Source of the DNA: Azohydromonas aeria
GTDB lineage: Bacteria > Pseudomonadota > Gammaproteobacteria > Burkholderiales > Burkholderiaceae_C
DNA length: 53,431 bases
Direction: 5' to 3'
Assembly: GCF_009760915.1 (NCBI RefSeq)
Contig: NZ_VIDQ01000052.1
Coordinates: 1-53,431, forward strand
Shown here: positions 44,246 through 52,134 of the stretch, piece by piece
How the letters are laid out: the number at the start of each line of letters is the position of its first letter
Position numbering within the stretch: position 1 is the stretch's first letter
The notes under the pieces: model-generated
What the model saw: the letters and a program-made list of their open reading frames with translations, nothing else
Told to the model about the DNA's origin: nothing
Databases searched by the model: none
Made by a program: the position numbers and the translations under genes

Positions 44246-44369
44246 GTCATTCCGGCGAAAGCCGGAATCCACGAATGCCGGGGTGCCTCGCTGGCCGGCG
44301 CAGGCATCTGCCAGGGTCGGCCGTTCCACCGCCACGGTGCGCGTGGATTCCGGCTTTCGCCGGAATGAC
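44246..44369. repeat. REP/REPIN element, family B (copy 1)
   Basis: A 124-bp unit flanked by inverted ends that begin GTCATTCCGGCGAAAGCCGG and finish CGCCGGAATGAC. Each end is itself a hairpin (CCGGC-GAAA-GCCGG type). The core shares GGTGCCTCGCTGGCCGGCGC with copies 3 and 4. Flanking DNA on both sides (CCCGTCAGTACGGGC before, ATCGGCTG after) is also shared, so the repeated block is longer than the REP pair itself. Confidence 0.9.
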
Positions 44370-44440
44370 GAAGTAGAGGGCGCAGCCGGCCAGCTATCGG
44401 CTGTCGTCTGCCTCGACCAGGTACAGGGCGCAGCCGCCGC

Positions 44441-45064
44441 TCACCGCGTCGCCCGCATGCTCGCCAGCAGCGCCGCTGCCCCCAACCCTTCCAGCCCCCG
44501 CTCCACCCCATCCCGATTCACCCCCGGCTGGTTCTGGCTGAGCTTGAACTTGCCTTCCAGGGATTCAATGAGGATCTCGATGCCGACGATGGCGCCGAGC
44601 ATCTTCTCGACGTAGTCGGCCGGCGCGTCGGCGAGGCTCCAGTCGCCGCCCACCGCCGCCTCGTGCCGGCTGCTCAGCCGCGTCAGCTCGGCGCGCAGCC
44701 AGGCGGCGTCCTCGACGGCGCGCAGCGGGCCGCGCGCCTGCGCCAGCGCGTAGTTCCAGGTCGGCACCACGCGCGGGTCCTGCGCCTTGGACGGGTACCA
44801 GCCCGGGCTGACGTAGCCCTGCGGCCCGTGGAACAGCAGCAGCACCGTCTGGCCGTCGGCCTCGCGCCACAGCGGATTGGCGCGCGCCACGTGGCCGCGC
44901 AGCGTGCCGTGCGGGCCAGCGTCGGCGACCAGTTCCAGCGGCATCACGTCGGCGACGGGCACGCCGTCGGCGCCGGTGCGCACCAGCGTCGCCAGCGGGT
45001 GCGCGCGCATCAGCGCGTGCAGGGTGGCGGGGTCGTGCTGCTGGAAGTGCTTGGGCTGGTACAT
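44441..45064 (-). CDS. FMN-binding negative transcriptional regulator family protein (PaiB-like)
   Basis: A 207-residue protein of the PaiB family, from the ATG at 45064. It has the split-barrel FMN-binding pattern: MYQPKHFQQHDPATLHALMR, HPLATLVRTGADGVPVADVM, GHVARANPLWREADGQTVLL, FHGPQGYVSPGWYPSKAQDP and VPTWNYALAQARGPLR. PaiB was first described as a negative regulator in Bacillus; in most bacteria the biochemical role is unclear. It lies between two REP elements, and the open frame upstream through the REP to 45913 is not coding. Confidence 0.9.
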   Translation of the reverse strand: MYQPKHFQQHDPATLHALMRAHPLATLVRTGADGVPVADVMPLELVADAGPHGTLRGHVARANPLWREADGQTVLLLFHGPQGYVSPGWYPSKAQDPRVVPTWNYALAQARGPLRAVEDAAWLRAELTRLSSRHEAAVGGDWSLADAPADYVEKMLGAIVGIEILIESLEGKFKLSQNQPGVNRDGVERGLEGLGAAALLASMRATR

Positions 45065-45119
45065 GGGGAGATCGCTGGGCGCTGGTGGGTCGGGTGGATC
45101 GAAGCCGCAGCGTTTCCCC

Positions 45120-45199
45120 GTCATTCCGGCGAAAGCCGGAATCCACGCCGGCCGGGATGCGGCCCGGGGTTCGTGGATCCCGGCTTTCGCCGGGATGAC
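45120..45199. repeat. REP element, family B (copy 2, short core)
   Basis: Inverted ends GTCATTCCGGCGAAAGCCGG... and ...GGCTTTCGCCGGGATGAC enclose a short, different core of about 26 bases. The right end has one changed base (CGGGATGAC). It lies between the PaiB-like gene and gloA. Confidence 0.85.
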
Positions 45200-45234
45200 G
45201 GGATCTGTTTGATCGCTGCCGCGATCGGGACCGT

Positions 45235-45636
45235 TCAGGTCCCCCGCTGGATCAGCTCCACCTTGTACCCATCCGGGTCGGTGATGAAGGCGATGACGGT
45301 GTTGCCGCCCTTGACCGGGCCGGGCTCGCGGGTGATGGCGCCGCCCAGGGCCGCGGCCTTCTCGCGCACGGCGGCGCAGGTGGCGGCCACGTCCTCGACG
45401 CCGATGGCGATGTGGCCGTAGGCCGTGCCCAGCTCGTATTTCTCGGTGCCGTAGTTGTAGGTCAGCTCGATCTCGGCCTGGCCCGGGTTGCCGCCGGCGT
45501 AGCCGACGAAGGCCAGGTCGTACTGCTGCTCGGGCCGCTGCGTCGTGCGCAGCAGCTCCATGCCCAGCACCTGCGTGTAGAAGTCGATGGAGCGCTGCAG
45601 GTTGCCCACGCGCAGCATGGTGTGGAGGAGTCGCAT
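45235..45636 (-). CDS. gloA: Lactoylglutathione lyase (glyoxalase I) GloA
   Basis: GloA isomerises the methylglyoxal-glutathione adduct to S-lactoylglutathione, a detoxification step. The 133-residue product begins MRLLHTMLRVGNLQRSIDFY at the ATG at 45636, the normal family start. It contains the metal ligands in MLRVGNL (H5), QAEIELTYNYG, GYGHIAIGVEDV-type AYGHIAIGVEDVAATC and DPDGYKVELIQRG. Metal-binding His and Glu positions are all present. The frame remains open upstream through two REP copies to 45948, which is coincidental. Confidence 0.95.
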   Translation of the reverse strand: MRLLHTMLRVGNLQRSIDFYTQVLGMELLRTTQRPEQQYDLAFVGYAGGNPGQAEIELTYNYGTEKYELGTAYGHIAIGVEDVAATCAAVREKAAALGGAITREPGPVKGGNTVIAFITDPDGYKVELIQRGT

Positions 45637-45721
45637 GTTTAGTCCTCTGAGTAATGCAAGGGGGAGCGGGGGAGTGTGCCAGCCGTCGCGCGCCAGTAAG
45701 GGCGGCCGGAGACGAAACGTC

Positions 45722-45845
45722 GTCATTCCGGCGAAAGCCGGAATCCACGAACGTCGCGGTGCCTCGCTGGCCGGCGCAGGCATGTGCCGGCATTGGCCAT
45801 TCCAGCGCATCGGCGCGCGTGGATTCCGGCTTTCGCCGGAATGAC
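45722..45845. repeat. REP/REPIN element, family B (copy 3)
   Basis: A 124-bp unit with the same ends and core as copy 1. The 76 bases after it repeat the right flank of copy 1 (GCGCAG..GGCC...ATCGGCTG) and the left flank of copy 1 (CCCGTCAGTACGGGC), then run into copy 4. Copies 3 and 4 are therefore head-to-tail repeats of one larger block. Confidence 0.9.
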
Positions 45846-45921
45846 GGCGCAGGAGGCGCAGCTGGCCGGGCATCGGCTGCCGTCTGCAGCCCGTCAGTAC
45901 GGGCGGCCCGCACCTTGATCC

Positions 45922-46045
45922 GTCATTCCGGCGAAAGCCGGAATCCACGAACGCCGCGGTGCCTCACTGGCCGGCGCAGGCACGTGCCGTTGGTGGCCGT
46001 TCCAGCGCATCGGCGCGCGTGGATTCCGGCTTTCGCCGGAATGAC
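45922..46045. repeat. REP/REPIN element, family B (copy 4)
   Basis: A 124-bp unit in the same orientation as copy 3 and about 90 percent like it by eye. It ends 63 bases before the stop of the SDR gene. The whole 471-bp gap between gloA and the SDR gene consists mainly of copies 3 and 4 and shows no gene. Confidence 0.9.
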
Positions 46046-46107
46046 GGAGCAGGGGACGGTCCGCCCATGCCTCCAGGCTGTCAGGCTGCCGCCGAAATCT
46101 GACGGTC

Positions 46108-46899
46108 TTAGTTGGCCGGCATCGTGTAGTTCAACGCCATCCGCCCCCCATCCACCACCACGACCTCCCCGGTGACGTAGCTGGCCGCGTCGCTGAGCAG
46201 GTAGGCCACCGTGTTGGCCACCTCCTCCGGCTCGCCCAGCCGCCCCATCGGCGTGCGGCTGAGGATGCGCGTCTTGGCCTCCTCGCTGGTGAGCACCGCC
46301 TGGCGCGCCAGCTCGGTGGCGATGGTGCCCGGCGCCACGGCGTTGACGCGGATGCGCTGCTTCACGAGCGAGAGCGCCATGGCGCGGGTGAGCTGGTCGA
46401 TGCCGCCCTTGCTGGCGTTGTAGCTGGCGATGCTAGGGATGGCGGTGCGGCCGTTGACCGAGCTCATGTTGACGATCGCGCCGGGCGTGCCCTGGCGCAC
46501 GATCTCGCGCGCCACGGCCTGCCCGACCAGGAAGGCGCCTTTGAGGTTGACGTTGAGGACGGCGTCCCAGTCGGCCTCGGTGACGTCGAGGAACTCCGCG
46601 GCGCGGAAGATGCCGGCGTTGTTGATCAAACCGTCCACGCGGCCGAAGAAGGTCAGCGTCGCGGCCATGGCGGCCTGCACGTCGGCGGCGCTGGACACGT
46701 CGCAGCGCTGGTACAGCGCGAGGCCGTCCTCGCTGCCCAGCTCGTCGGCCAGGGCGCGGCCGGCGTCGTCGGCGAGGTCCCACAGCGCCACGCGGGCGCC
46801 GTCGATCACCAGGCGCCGCGCGCAGGCGGCGCCGATGCCTTGGGCGGCGCCGGTGATCACGAAGACTCGTTCATCCAAACCGAAGGCGATGTCTGCCAT
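46108..46899 (-). CDS. SDR family oxidoreductase
   Basis: A 263-residue short-chain dehydrogenase with the Rossmann motif ITGAAQGIGAACARRL, NNAGIFRAAEFLDV, the catalytic serine region NMSSVNGRTAIPSI, and the Tyr-Lys pair in ASYNASKGGIDQLTRAM. It ends with YVTGEVVVVDGGRMALNYTM. The overall pattern is that of the FabG-like classical SDRs. The substrate cannot be assigned. It is the last GC-rich gene before the AT-rich island, and its upstream region (46900 onward) becomes AT-rich within about 20 bases. Confidence 0.9.
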   Translation of the reverse strand: MADIAFGLDERVFVITGAAQGIGAACARRLVIDGARVALWDLADDAGRALADELGSEDGLALYQRCDVSSAADVQAAMAATLTFFGRVDGLINNAGIFRAAEFLDVTEADWDAVLNVNLKGAFLVGQAVAREIVRQGTPGAIVNMSSVNGRTAIPSIASYNASKGGIDQLTRAMALSLVKQRIRVNAVAPGTIATELARQAVLTSEEAKTRILSRTPMGRLGEPEEVANTVAYLLSDAASYVTGEVVVVDGGRMALNYTMPAN

Positions 46900-47080
46900 G
46901 AGGGGCCTTTCGTTTCACAAAAGAAAAATTGAGCCGAAAGTGGTTAGGGATTCTCTTGGCACAAATATTATCTAGCCATTGTTATGTGTTGAGCTTTCCT
47001 GATGCTAAGGATTTGAAAAGGCTGTCTCCGCAGGTCGCGAAAATCTGAGGGCTGAAGGTGAATTTTGAGTTGCGTCTAGT

Positions 47081-48865
47081 TTAGCTCCAAAGAATTTCTA
47101 GATTTACATCCTCGCTCGCTGGCTGTTTATCATGCGGCAGTCGATCCACCTGAAGTAGCATTGGAAGTTCAAATGCTGTTCCTGTTGCAACACAACTACC
47201 TTGGGCAAGTCCGGGAATCAAGCTCCTTGAAATATTATCCAGAGTGCTTATGGAGTTGTCCATAAGAAAAAGATCTCTCTCATTAACAAGCCGATGTATG
47301 AAGAAGTTATGGAGCTGTGAGACGATAGTTGGCGAAATGTCAGCGGGGCGTTGACTAGATACTGTGATAAATACGCCAAATTTCCGACCTTCTTTTATAA
47401 TCTCTTCAAACTGCTCTAGTCGGTAGTCTTTCCAACTTTCACTTTCACGATTGGACTGCTGGGATAGAATGTTATGTGCTTCATCAATAATGAGATGCAT
47501 CGTTTTATCTGGAGGGGTATTGACCGTGTGGCGGTGAGAGTTGTAGTAGTGCTTCGCGAAAAGTAACGGAAGTACCTTTTTGATTTCATTATTGCAGCGT
47601 CGGAGAGATATTACGGTGACGAGTTTTTCAATGGCAACTCCATCTCCTACGCTTATCACCCTTCTTAAACTCACCAGCGAGGATTCGATTCTTTTTAAAA
47701 GGGGTTGAATGTGATCGAATTGAACATAGCCGTTAATGAGGTCTCCAATTAGCTGCAAGTTAACTCGAATAATTAACTGATCAAATGCATCAAGTGTGGA
47801 TACATCCAAGGAGTCAACGGTGGTTAATATATTTTTGTCGTATTCCGAACCGTCAGTGTTAAAGTAAATGTTTCCTTGAAAAAATTTTGAATACAACGAG
47901 TGCCAATTTACATTCTTAAGTGCTTGGATTAACTCTTGATTGTTGGCGACTCGAGCTATGGTTCTCATTAAATCTAGAGTGGCTGCCTTGGGTTGTCCTG
48001 CGCAAAAGGCATCTCGAAATTTTTTCTTGGCATATGCATTAATGGAGTCGTTGCTTTTTTCATAGCGTCGCCTTCCTTCAATTACTCGATTAAGAAAAGG
48101 GCGTTGAGTATTGGTGGTGGCTTGAAAAAGAAGGGATAGTGTTTCAGTATCCCAGAATTCATCGCTTTCTAAAGGAAAAACAGATTTATTGTTCTGCTGT
48201 TCGGTGTCTTTCAAAGGGCGGGTTGATAGGGAATAAACAATCTTTTCGGTGTTGGGGGCAAGTTGGTTTCCAGTGTATTCGCCGTTAAAGTCAATAATAA
48301 CAAATCTGCTTTTCCCCACTATCGAGTGAAGTTTGTTGTTAAATAGAACTGTATAAAGCTTTGCCAATGTGTTGGACTTCCCGCTGCCCGTGTTTCCAAA
48401 AATACCAATGTGACTATTGAATAAGCGTCGCCATGGCAAGCTGACTGGGATATCCTCTTTTAACATCTTTCCGATTTGGAAATTATCGCCTGCCTTGCTT
48501 CGGTCAAAAATTGAAGCAATTTTGCTTTCAGGCAAAAGATATGCGGGATCTTGGATCATCGGCATAAACTTAATGCCTTGCTGGAATCCATCTGTATCAA
48601 AAAATCCGATAGGCCTTGCTTCAACTTTGCGTATATAACCTAATTTTCCGTTGCTGCTTTCAACTCTGCTTTCGTCTAAATATTCTCCTTCAATAATGCA
48701 AATTATGTCGCGAAAGCCGCGCTGTATGGATATATATTCTCGAATGGAGACGCCCTTATATTTCTGTCCTTCATAAAATAGTACTTCATGATTGGAGTCT
48801 TCATCAATTCTTAGGGTAATCCTGATGCCTTGGACACCAATAACTTCTCCAATGCGAATGCTCAT
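47081..48865 (-). CDS. herA: HerA-type ATPase of a SIR2-HerA defence system
   Basis: A 594-residue HerA/FtsK-superfamily ATPase. The N-terminal HAS-barrel-like beta region (residues about 1-110, IGEVIGVQGIRITLRIDEDS) is followed by Walker A GNTGSGKSN at 157-165 (K163). Walker B is LIIDEAH at 458-464 (D461, E462), and SSQRPADI at 503-510 contains the HerA-type sensor/arginine element. The middle (residues about 240-440) is a helical insertion. In known SIR2-HerA systems HerA forms a hexamer that docks on a SIR2 ring. Its ATG lies one base after the SIR2 stop codon, so translation is coupled. No NurA nuclease is adjacent, unlike archaeal HerA-NurA. Codon use is AT-rich. Confidence 0.9.
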   Translation of the reverse strand: MSIRIGEVIGVQGIRITLRIDEDSNHEVLFYEGQKYKGVSIREYISIQRGFRDIICIIEGEYLDESRVESSNGKLGYIRKVEARPIGFFDTDGFQQGIKFMPMIQDPAYLLPESKIASIFDRSKAGDNFQIGKMLKEDIPVSLPWRRLFNSHIGIFGNTGSGKSNTLAKLYTVLFNNKLHSIVGKSRFVIIDFNGEYTGNQLAPNTEKIVYSLSTRPLKDTEQQNNKSVFPLESDEFWDTETLSLLFQATTNTQRPFLNRVIEGRRRYEKSNDSINAYAKKKFRDAFCAGQPKAATLDLMRTIARVANNQELIQALKNVNWHSLYSKFFQGNIYFNTDGSEYDKNILTTVDSLDVSTLDAFDQLIIRVNLQLIGDLINGYVQFDHIQPLLKRIESSLVSLRRVISVGDGVAIEKLVTVISLRRCNNEIKKVLPLLFAKHYYNSHRHTVNTPPDKTMHLIIDEAHNILSQQSNRESESWKDYRLEQFEEIIKEGRKFGVFITVSSQRPADISPTIVSQLHNFFIHRLVNERDLFLMDNSISTLDNISRSLIPGLAQGSCVATGTAFELPMLLQVDRLPHDKQPASEDVNLEILWS

Positions 48866-48866
48866 G

Positions 48867-50039
48867 TTATTTTGCTTTCAAAAAATCATTGTCTGTGTCT
48901 TCAGTCTTTTCTGCAGACGACGTTTTTTCGGAATCAATGCTTGATTGTTTTATGCGAAAAACTTGGTTATTGAATTCGGTAAAAGACATAGGTATGCCTT
49001 CTTGGAGGGTTAGGCATGTTACATTAGGATGTTGGCAAAAGTGCTCTAACATTCTGCTGTGAGATGCGGCGTCATAGCAGCATACATATACTTGGAGACG
49101 TGGATTTGAAAGGGAGCGTTTGACTAGATTAAGAATATGTTCGTCAGCAAAAGAAAAGCCGAATGTAATGAGCACGGCGTTCGGCTTTTCTAATTCGTAG
49201 CTGAGCATGCGAAGCATTTGATAATAATGTTCATCATAAACTGTCTCGTGAAATTTCCATTTGGTAGGGTTTACTATCGGTATTTGATCGTATGCTGCCT
49301 TGAACTTCTCAAGTTCTGGCTTGGAAAATTCTGGCATTGGTAAGTCTGACACACTTTTTTTGGGATTGCCTAAAACATTTGAAAATGCGGATAACTTCTC
49401 TGTTGCAACGCTGTCTAGCAAAGGTGTTTGTTGAGTGTTGTAATCTACTTCAATGCGGCCACGCGACTTTTTCCAGTAGACTGATCCATGCAAGTGAATT
49501 AAGTTAATTTGTGGGATGCTGCTGCTGTGTCGGTCGAAAACGCCACTGTGACATAAATAACTGTTGAAATTTCGCGCTTCCAATATCTTTGTGCGAAACC
49601 CTCGTGTGCCGTCATTGATCAAAAAGTCATGTGTGCCTGAGTTGATAAGGTCATCTGCTACAAGAGGAATGCAGCCATCATAGTTTGTGGTAAAGACGTT
49701 GCATCTTTTGTCCAATGACTGACGGCGCTGAACGAGCGCAAGTAGTGTTTGCAAGAACAACCGATAATTTTCGATGACAGTTTTACCAGTATTGTCTGTG
49801 GTGGATGGAATGGAAAAGCGTTGCGCTGGAAGAATGCACTGTGTGTAATAATGCATAAACAACGGAATATATCGCTGATCTTCTGTTAATTCAAATACTG
49901 TAGCAAGTTCTTCTAAAGTCCAACTTTTCCCTGATTCATTCGTAATTCCAAGTTGCAATGTTGGGAAAAGGCCAAACGAAGCGCCTGATCCAAGCAATAG
50001 ATTAACGCCTTTGTTGTATATGTCCTCAAGCGGTATCAT
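48867..50039 (-). CDS. SIR2-domain NAD+-consuming effector
   Basis: A 390-residue SIR2-family protein. NAD-binding signature GSGAS lies at residues 17-21 (VNLLLGSGASFGLFPTLQ). TTNYD at 117-121 supplies the catalytic asparagine N119, and LIHLHGS supplies the catalytic histidine H184. FGFSFADEHI at 293-302 is typical of the SIR2_2 group in defence proteins. No zinc-binding Cys cluster of the deacetylase sirtuins is seen. In characterised relatives this domain hydrolyses NAD+ to starve the infected cell. The C-terminal tail (residues about 365-390) is Ser/Asp/Glu/Lys-rich and probably flexible. It is the first gene of the two-gene operon, with a strong AAGGAG ribosome-binding site. Confidence 0.9.
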   Translation of the reverse strand: MIPLEDIYNKGVNLLLGSGASFGLFPTLQLGITNESGKSWTLEELATVFELTEDQRYIPLFMHYYTQCILPAQRFSIPSTTDNTGKTVIENYRLFLQTLLALVQRRQSLDKRCNVFTTNYDGCIPLVADDLINSGTHDFLINDGTRGFRTKILEARNFNSYLCHSGVFDRHSSSIPQINLIHLHGSVYWKKSRGRIEVDYNTQQTPLLDSVATEKLSAFSNVLGNPKKSVSDLPMPEFSKPELEKFKAAYDQIPIVNPTKWKFHETVYDEHYYQMLRMLSYELEKPNAVLITFGFSFADEHILNLVKRSLSNPRLQVYVCCYDAASHSRMLEHFCQHPNVTCLTLQEGIPMSFTEFNNQVFRIKQSSIDSEKTSSAEKTEDTDNDFLKAK

Positions 50040-50148
50040 GCTGACTCCTTATGCAAAGATTGCTGTAGGCAACACATTGTAGCATGCTTGGTTGAGGATA
50101 ACGGGTTAAATATGCAGAATTTCAATATTATTTTTATGTGGGCATAAT

Positions 50149-50227
50149 AGCGATCGCTTATTTTAAATATGTTGGTGCGTAAAGTTTTAATTGTTTAAAT
50201 TATATGTTGATAGAGATCGCCAGCGAT
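50149..50227. promoter_or_regulatory. SIR2-HerA upstream region with repeated GCGAT palindromes
   Basis: The 207-bp AT-rich gap upstream of the SIR2 gene contains the perfect palindrome AGCGATCGCT (50149-50158) and a second inverted pair ATCGC-CA-GCGAT (50216-50227). A TATTAT sequence on the reverse strand (50144-50149) could be a -10 box, but the matching -35 is weak. The GC-rich palindromes stand out in AT-rich DNA and may be operators. Confidence 0.35.
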
Positions 50228-50246
50228 TTTCATTAAAGACATTGTT

Positions 50247-51194
50247 TTAAATTTTCAACAACCAAACCCCAATCCCCTGCGCATTAAGCTCCAGATCCAT
50301 TTCCAGCAGGGAATGGATCTGCTCGTCCGTCAGCCCGCACCCATGCACCCGCAGACTACCCAGATACAGATCAAACAACTCCTCCTTCAGCTTCTCATGC
50401 CGCTCCGGCGCCTCCCGCAGCAGCAGCGCCAGCGTCACCATCCCGTCGAGCAATTCCAGGAACAGCCCCTCCAGCCGCGCCACATCCCGCACGCACCCAA
50501 AGTGCGTGAGATAGAGCTTCTCCGGATTCAAAGCCGCAATCCGCCTCACCGACTCCCCCAGCGGCCCCGGCTCGAACTGCACCGGTGTGGAGGTCGGGAA
50601 TATCCAGGCGCGGCCGTCCACGTCGAATTCCCGGTAGCTCAGCCCGAAGGTGTCGCCGGTGAAGACGCCGCGGCTGGTCTCGTCCCAGAGGCAGTGGTGG
50701 TGCCGCGCGTGGCCGGGCGTGTCCAGCACGCGCAACTTGCGGCCGGCCAGGTCCAGCACCATGCCTTCCTCGGTGGTGCGCACGCGCGCCGCGTCCACCG
50801 GCACCAGGCGGCCGTAGGAGCGCTGCATTTCCTCCTCGCCATAGACGGCCAGCGCGCCCTGGTACAGCGCGCGCGGGTCGATCAGGTGCCGCGCGCCGCG
50901 CGGGTGCGCCCACAGCGTCGCGGCGGGCAGCTCCTGCATCAGCCGCCCGACGCCGCCGGCGTGGTCCAGGTGCACGTGCGTGGGGATGACCATCTCCACC
51001 GCCTCGCGCGCGATCCCCAGCGCTTCCAGCGCCCCCAGCAGCCGCGGCACGGCGTGGTTCGTGCCGGTGTCGATGAAGGCGGCGCGGCCGTCTTCCACCA
51101 GCAGCCAGGCGGCGTCGAAGTGGTCGCGCTGGAAGGCGGTGTCGATGGCGTACACGCCGTCGCCGACGGCTTGCATGTAGTCGGGCAGGTCCAT
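50247..51194 (-). CDS. MBL-fold metallohydrolase
   Basis: A 315-residue metallo-beta-lactamase-fold hydrolase from the ATG at 51194. The metal-binding motif THVHLDHAGG is complete. Further ligands lie in DTPGHARHHHCLW, FTGDTFGLSYREFD and YLTHFGCVRDVARL. The overall pattern resembles glyoxalase-II-like or lactonase-like members; the substrate is unknown. The last dozen or so codons fall at the start of the AT-rich island, so the natural 3' end may have been altered by the insertion. The open frame upstream to 51740 belongs to the exbD region in another frame. Confidence 0.9.
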   Translation of the reverse strand: MDLPDYMQAVGDGVYAIDTAFQRDHFDAAWLLVEDGRAAFIDTGTNHAVPRLLGALEALGIAREAVEMVIPTHVHLDHAGGVGRLMQELPAATLWAHPRGARHLIDPRALYQGALAVYGEEEMQRSYGRLVPVDAARVRTTEEGMVLDLAGRKLRVLDTPGHARHHHCLWDETSRGVFTGDTFGLSYREFDVDGRAWIFPTSTPVQFEPGPLGESVRRIAALNPEKLYLTHFGCVRDVARLEGLFLELLDGMVTLALLLREAPERHEKLKEELFDLYLGSLRVHGCGLTDEQIHSLLEMDLELNAQGIGVWLLKI

Positions 51195-51226
51195 GCTCGT
51201 CTCTTCTCGGAATCTGGGGGAGGGTG

Positions 51227-51649
51227 TCAGGGCAGGAAGCGCTCGTTGCCCACCAGCGCGATGCGCGTGGCGCGCTGGCGCTGCGCGGCGGCCAGCACGC
51301 CGGCCACGGCGGCGTAGGGCGCGTCGGCCTCGGAGCGCAGGTGCAGCTCGGGCTGCGGCGTCTGCGCCGCGGCCGTGGCGAGCCGCGCTTCCAGCGCCTC
51401 GCGGGTCAGGGCCTCGCCGTCCCAGCTCACGGTGCCGGCCGCGTCCACGCCGATGCGCACGATGCGCGGCGGCTCCGGCGGGTTCGCCGGGGCGGCCACC
51501 GGCAGGTCCATCTTCACGGCGTGGGTCTGGATCGGGATGGTGACGATGAACATGATCAACAGCACCAGCATCACGTCGATCAGCGGCGTGGTGTTGATCT
51601 CGGCCATCAGGCCGTCCCCGTCGTCGTCGTTGCGGAACTGCATCGCCAT
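51227..51649 (-). CDS. exbD: Biopolymer transport protein ExbD (second copy)
   Basis: A 140-residue ExbD/TolR family protein: a short cytoplasmic start, one membrane segment (LIDVMLVLLIMFIVTIPI) with the essential aspartate in INTTPLIDVMLVL, and a periplasmic domain (PELHLRSEADAPYAAVAGVL). With ExbB it uses the proton gradient to energise TonB. It is the last gene of tonB-exbB-exbD-exbD, 24 bp after the first exbD. The two ExbD copies are clearly different in sequence. Confidence 0.93.
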   Translation of the reverse strand: MAMQFRNDDDGDGLMAEINTTPLIDVMLVLLIMFIVTIPIQTHAVKMDLPVAAPANPPEPPRIVRIGVDAAGTVSWDGEALTREALEARLATAAAQTPQPELHLRSEADAPYAAVAGVLAAAQRQRATRIALVGNERFLP

Positions 51650-51673
51650 GGGCGCTTGCTCCTCGTGTTCGCT

Positions 51674-52111
51674 TCAGCGCCCGCCGGCGGCCGGCGGCTC
51701 GGTGATGAAACCGACCTTGCGGATGCCCACCTTCTGGCACGCCGCCACCACGCGGCCCACGGCCTCGTAGCGCGCGGCCAGGTCGCCGCGGATGTGCACT
51801 TCGGGCTGCGGGTCCTTCACGGCCTCGGCGCGCAGCCGCGCCAGCAGCTGCTCCAGGCTCACCGGCTCCATGCTCCAGTACATCGCGCCGCCCTGGTCCA
51901 CGGCCAGCACGATGTTCTCGGGCTTGGTCTGCGTGGGCTGGTTGCGCTCCAGCGGCAGCTGCAGCTTGATGGAGGCGGTGACCACCGGCACGGTGATCAG
52001 GAAGATGATCAGCAGCACCAGCATCACGTCCACCAGCGGCGTGGTGTTGATGCTGGAGATCATCGTCTCGTCGTCGCCCGCGCCGTCCTGCGGCGCCACG
52101 CCCATGGCCAT
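51674..52111 (-). CDS. exbD: Biopolymer transport protein ExbD (first copy)
   Basis: A 145-residue ExbD/TolR family protein with the membrane segment LVDVMLVLLIIFLITVPVVT, the channel aspartate in INTTPLVDVML, and a periplasmic part ending VGIRKVGFITEPPAAGGR. It lies 23 bp after exbB and 24 bp before the second exbD, so one operon is likely. Two ExbD proteins behind one ExbB resemble the tonB-exbB-exbD1-exbD2 arrangement known in Xanthomonas. Confidence 0.94.
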   Translation of the reverse strand: MAMGVAPQDGAGDDETMISSINTTPLVDVMLVLLIIFLITVPVVTASIKLQLPLERNQPTQTKPENIVLAVDQGGAMYWSMEPVSLEQLLARLRAEAVKDPQPEVHIRGDLAARYEAVGRVVAACQKVGIRKVGFITEPPAAGGR

Positions 52112-52134
52112 GGCGAAAGTCCTCGGCGGGGCGT

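Larger units (their letters stand above)
46909..50246. other. AT-rich genomic island carrying SIR2-HerA
   Basis: From about 46,910 to 50,250 the base composition drops sharply, with frequent AAT, TTA, ATA and TTT codons, against the GC-rich flanks. The change is abrupt at the start of the SDR gene and at the last codons of the MBL-fold gene. No integrase, transposase, tRNA or clear direct repeat is visible at the ends. It reads as a compact two-gene defence cassette acquired horizontally. Confidence 0.85.

Noticed and set aside
45637..45948. In-frame N-terminal extension of gloA through the REP copies
   Set aside because: The extension translates palindromic repeat DNA. Glyoxalase I proteins begin at MRLLHTMLRV, the ATG at 45636.
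44246..46045. Regularly spaced repeats that might be a CRISPR array
   Set aside because: The units are 80-124 bp inverted-repeat REP elements with related cores, not short direct repeats with unique spacers, and no cas genes are present.
46108..46899. SDR oxidoreductase as part of the defence island
   Set aside because: Its GC-rich codon use matches the core genome, and it lies outside the composition change at about 46,910.
50247..51194. MBL-fold hydrolase as a third gene of the SIR2-HerA system
   Set aside because: It is GC-rich like the chromosome, separated by 207 bp of AT-rich DNA, and such a partner is not part of known SIR2-HerA systems.
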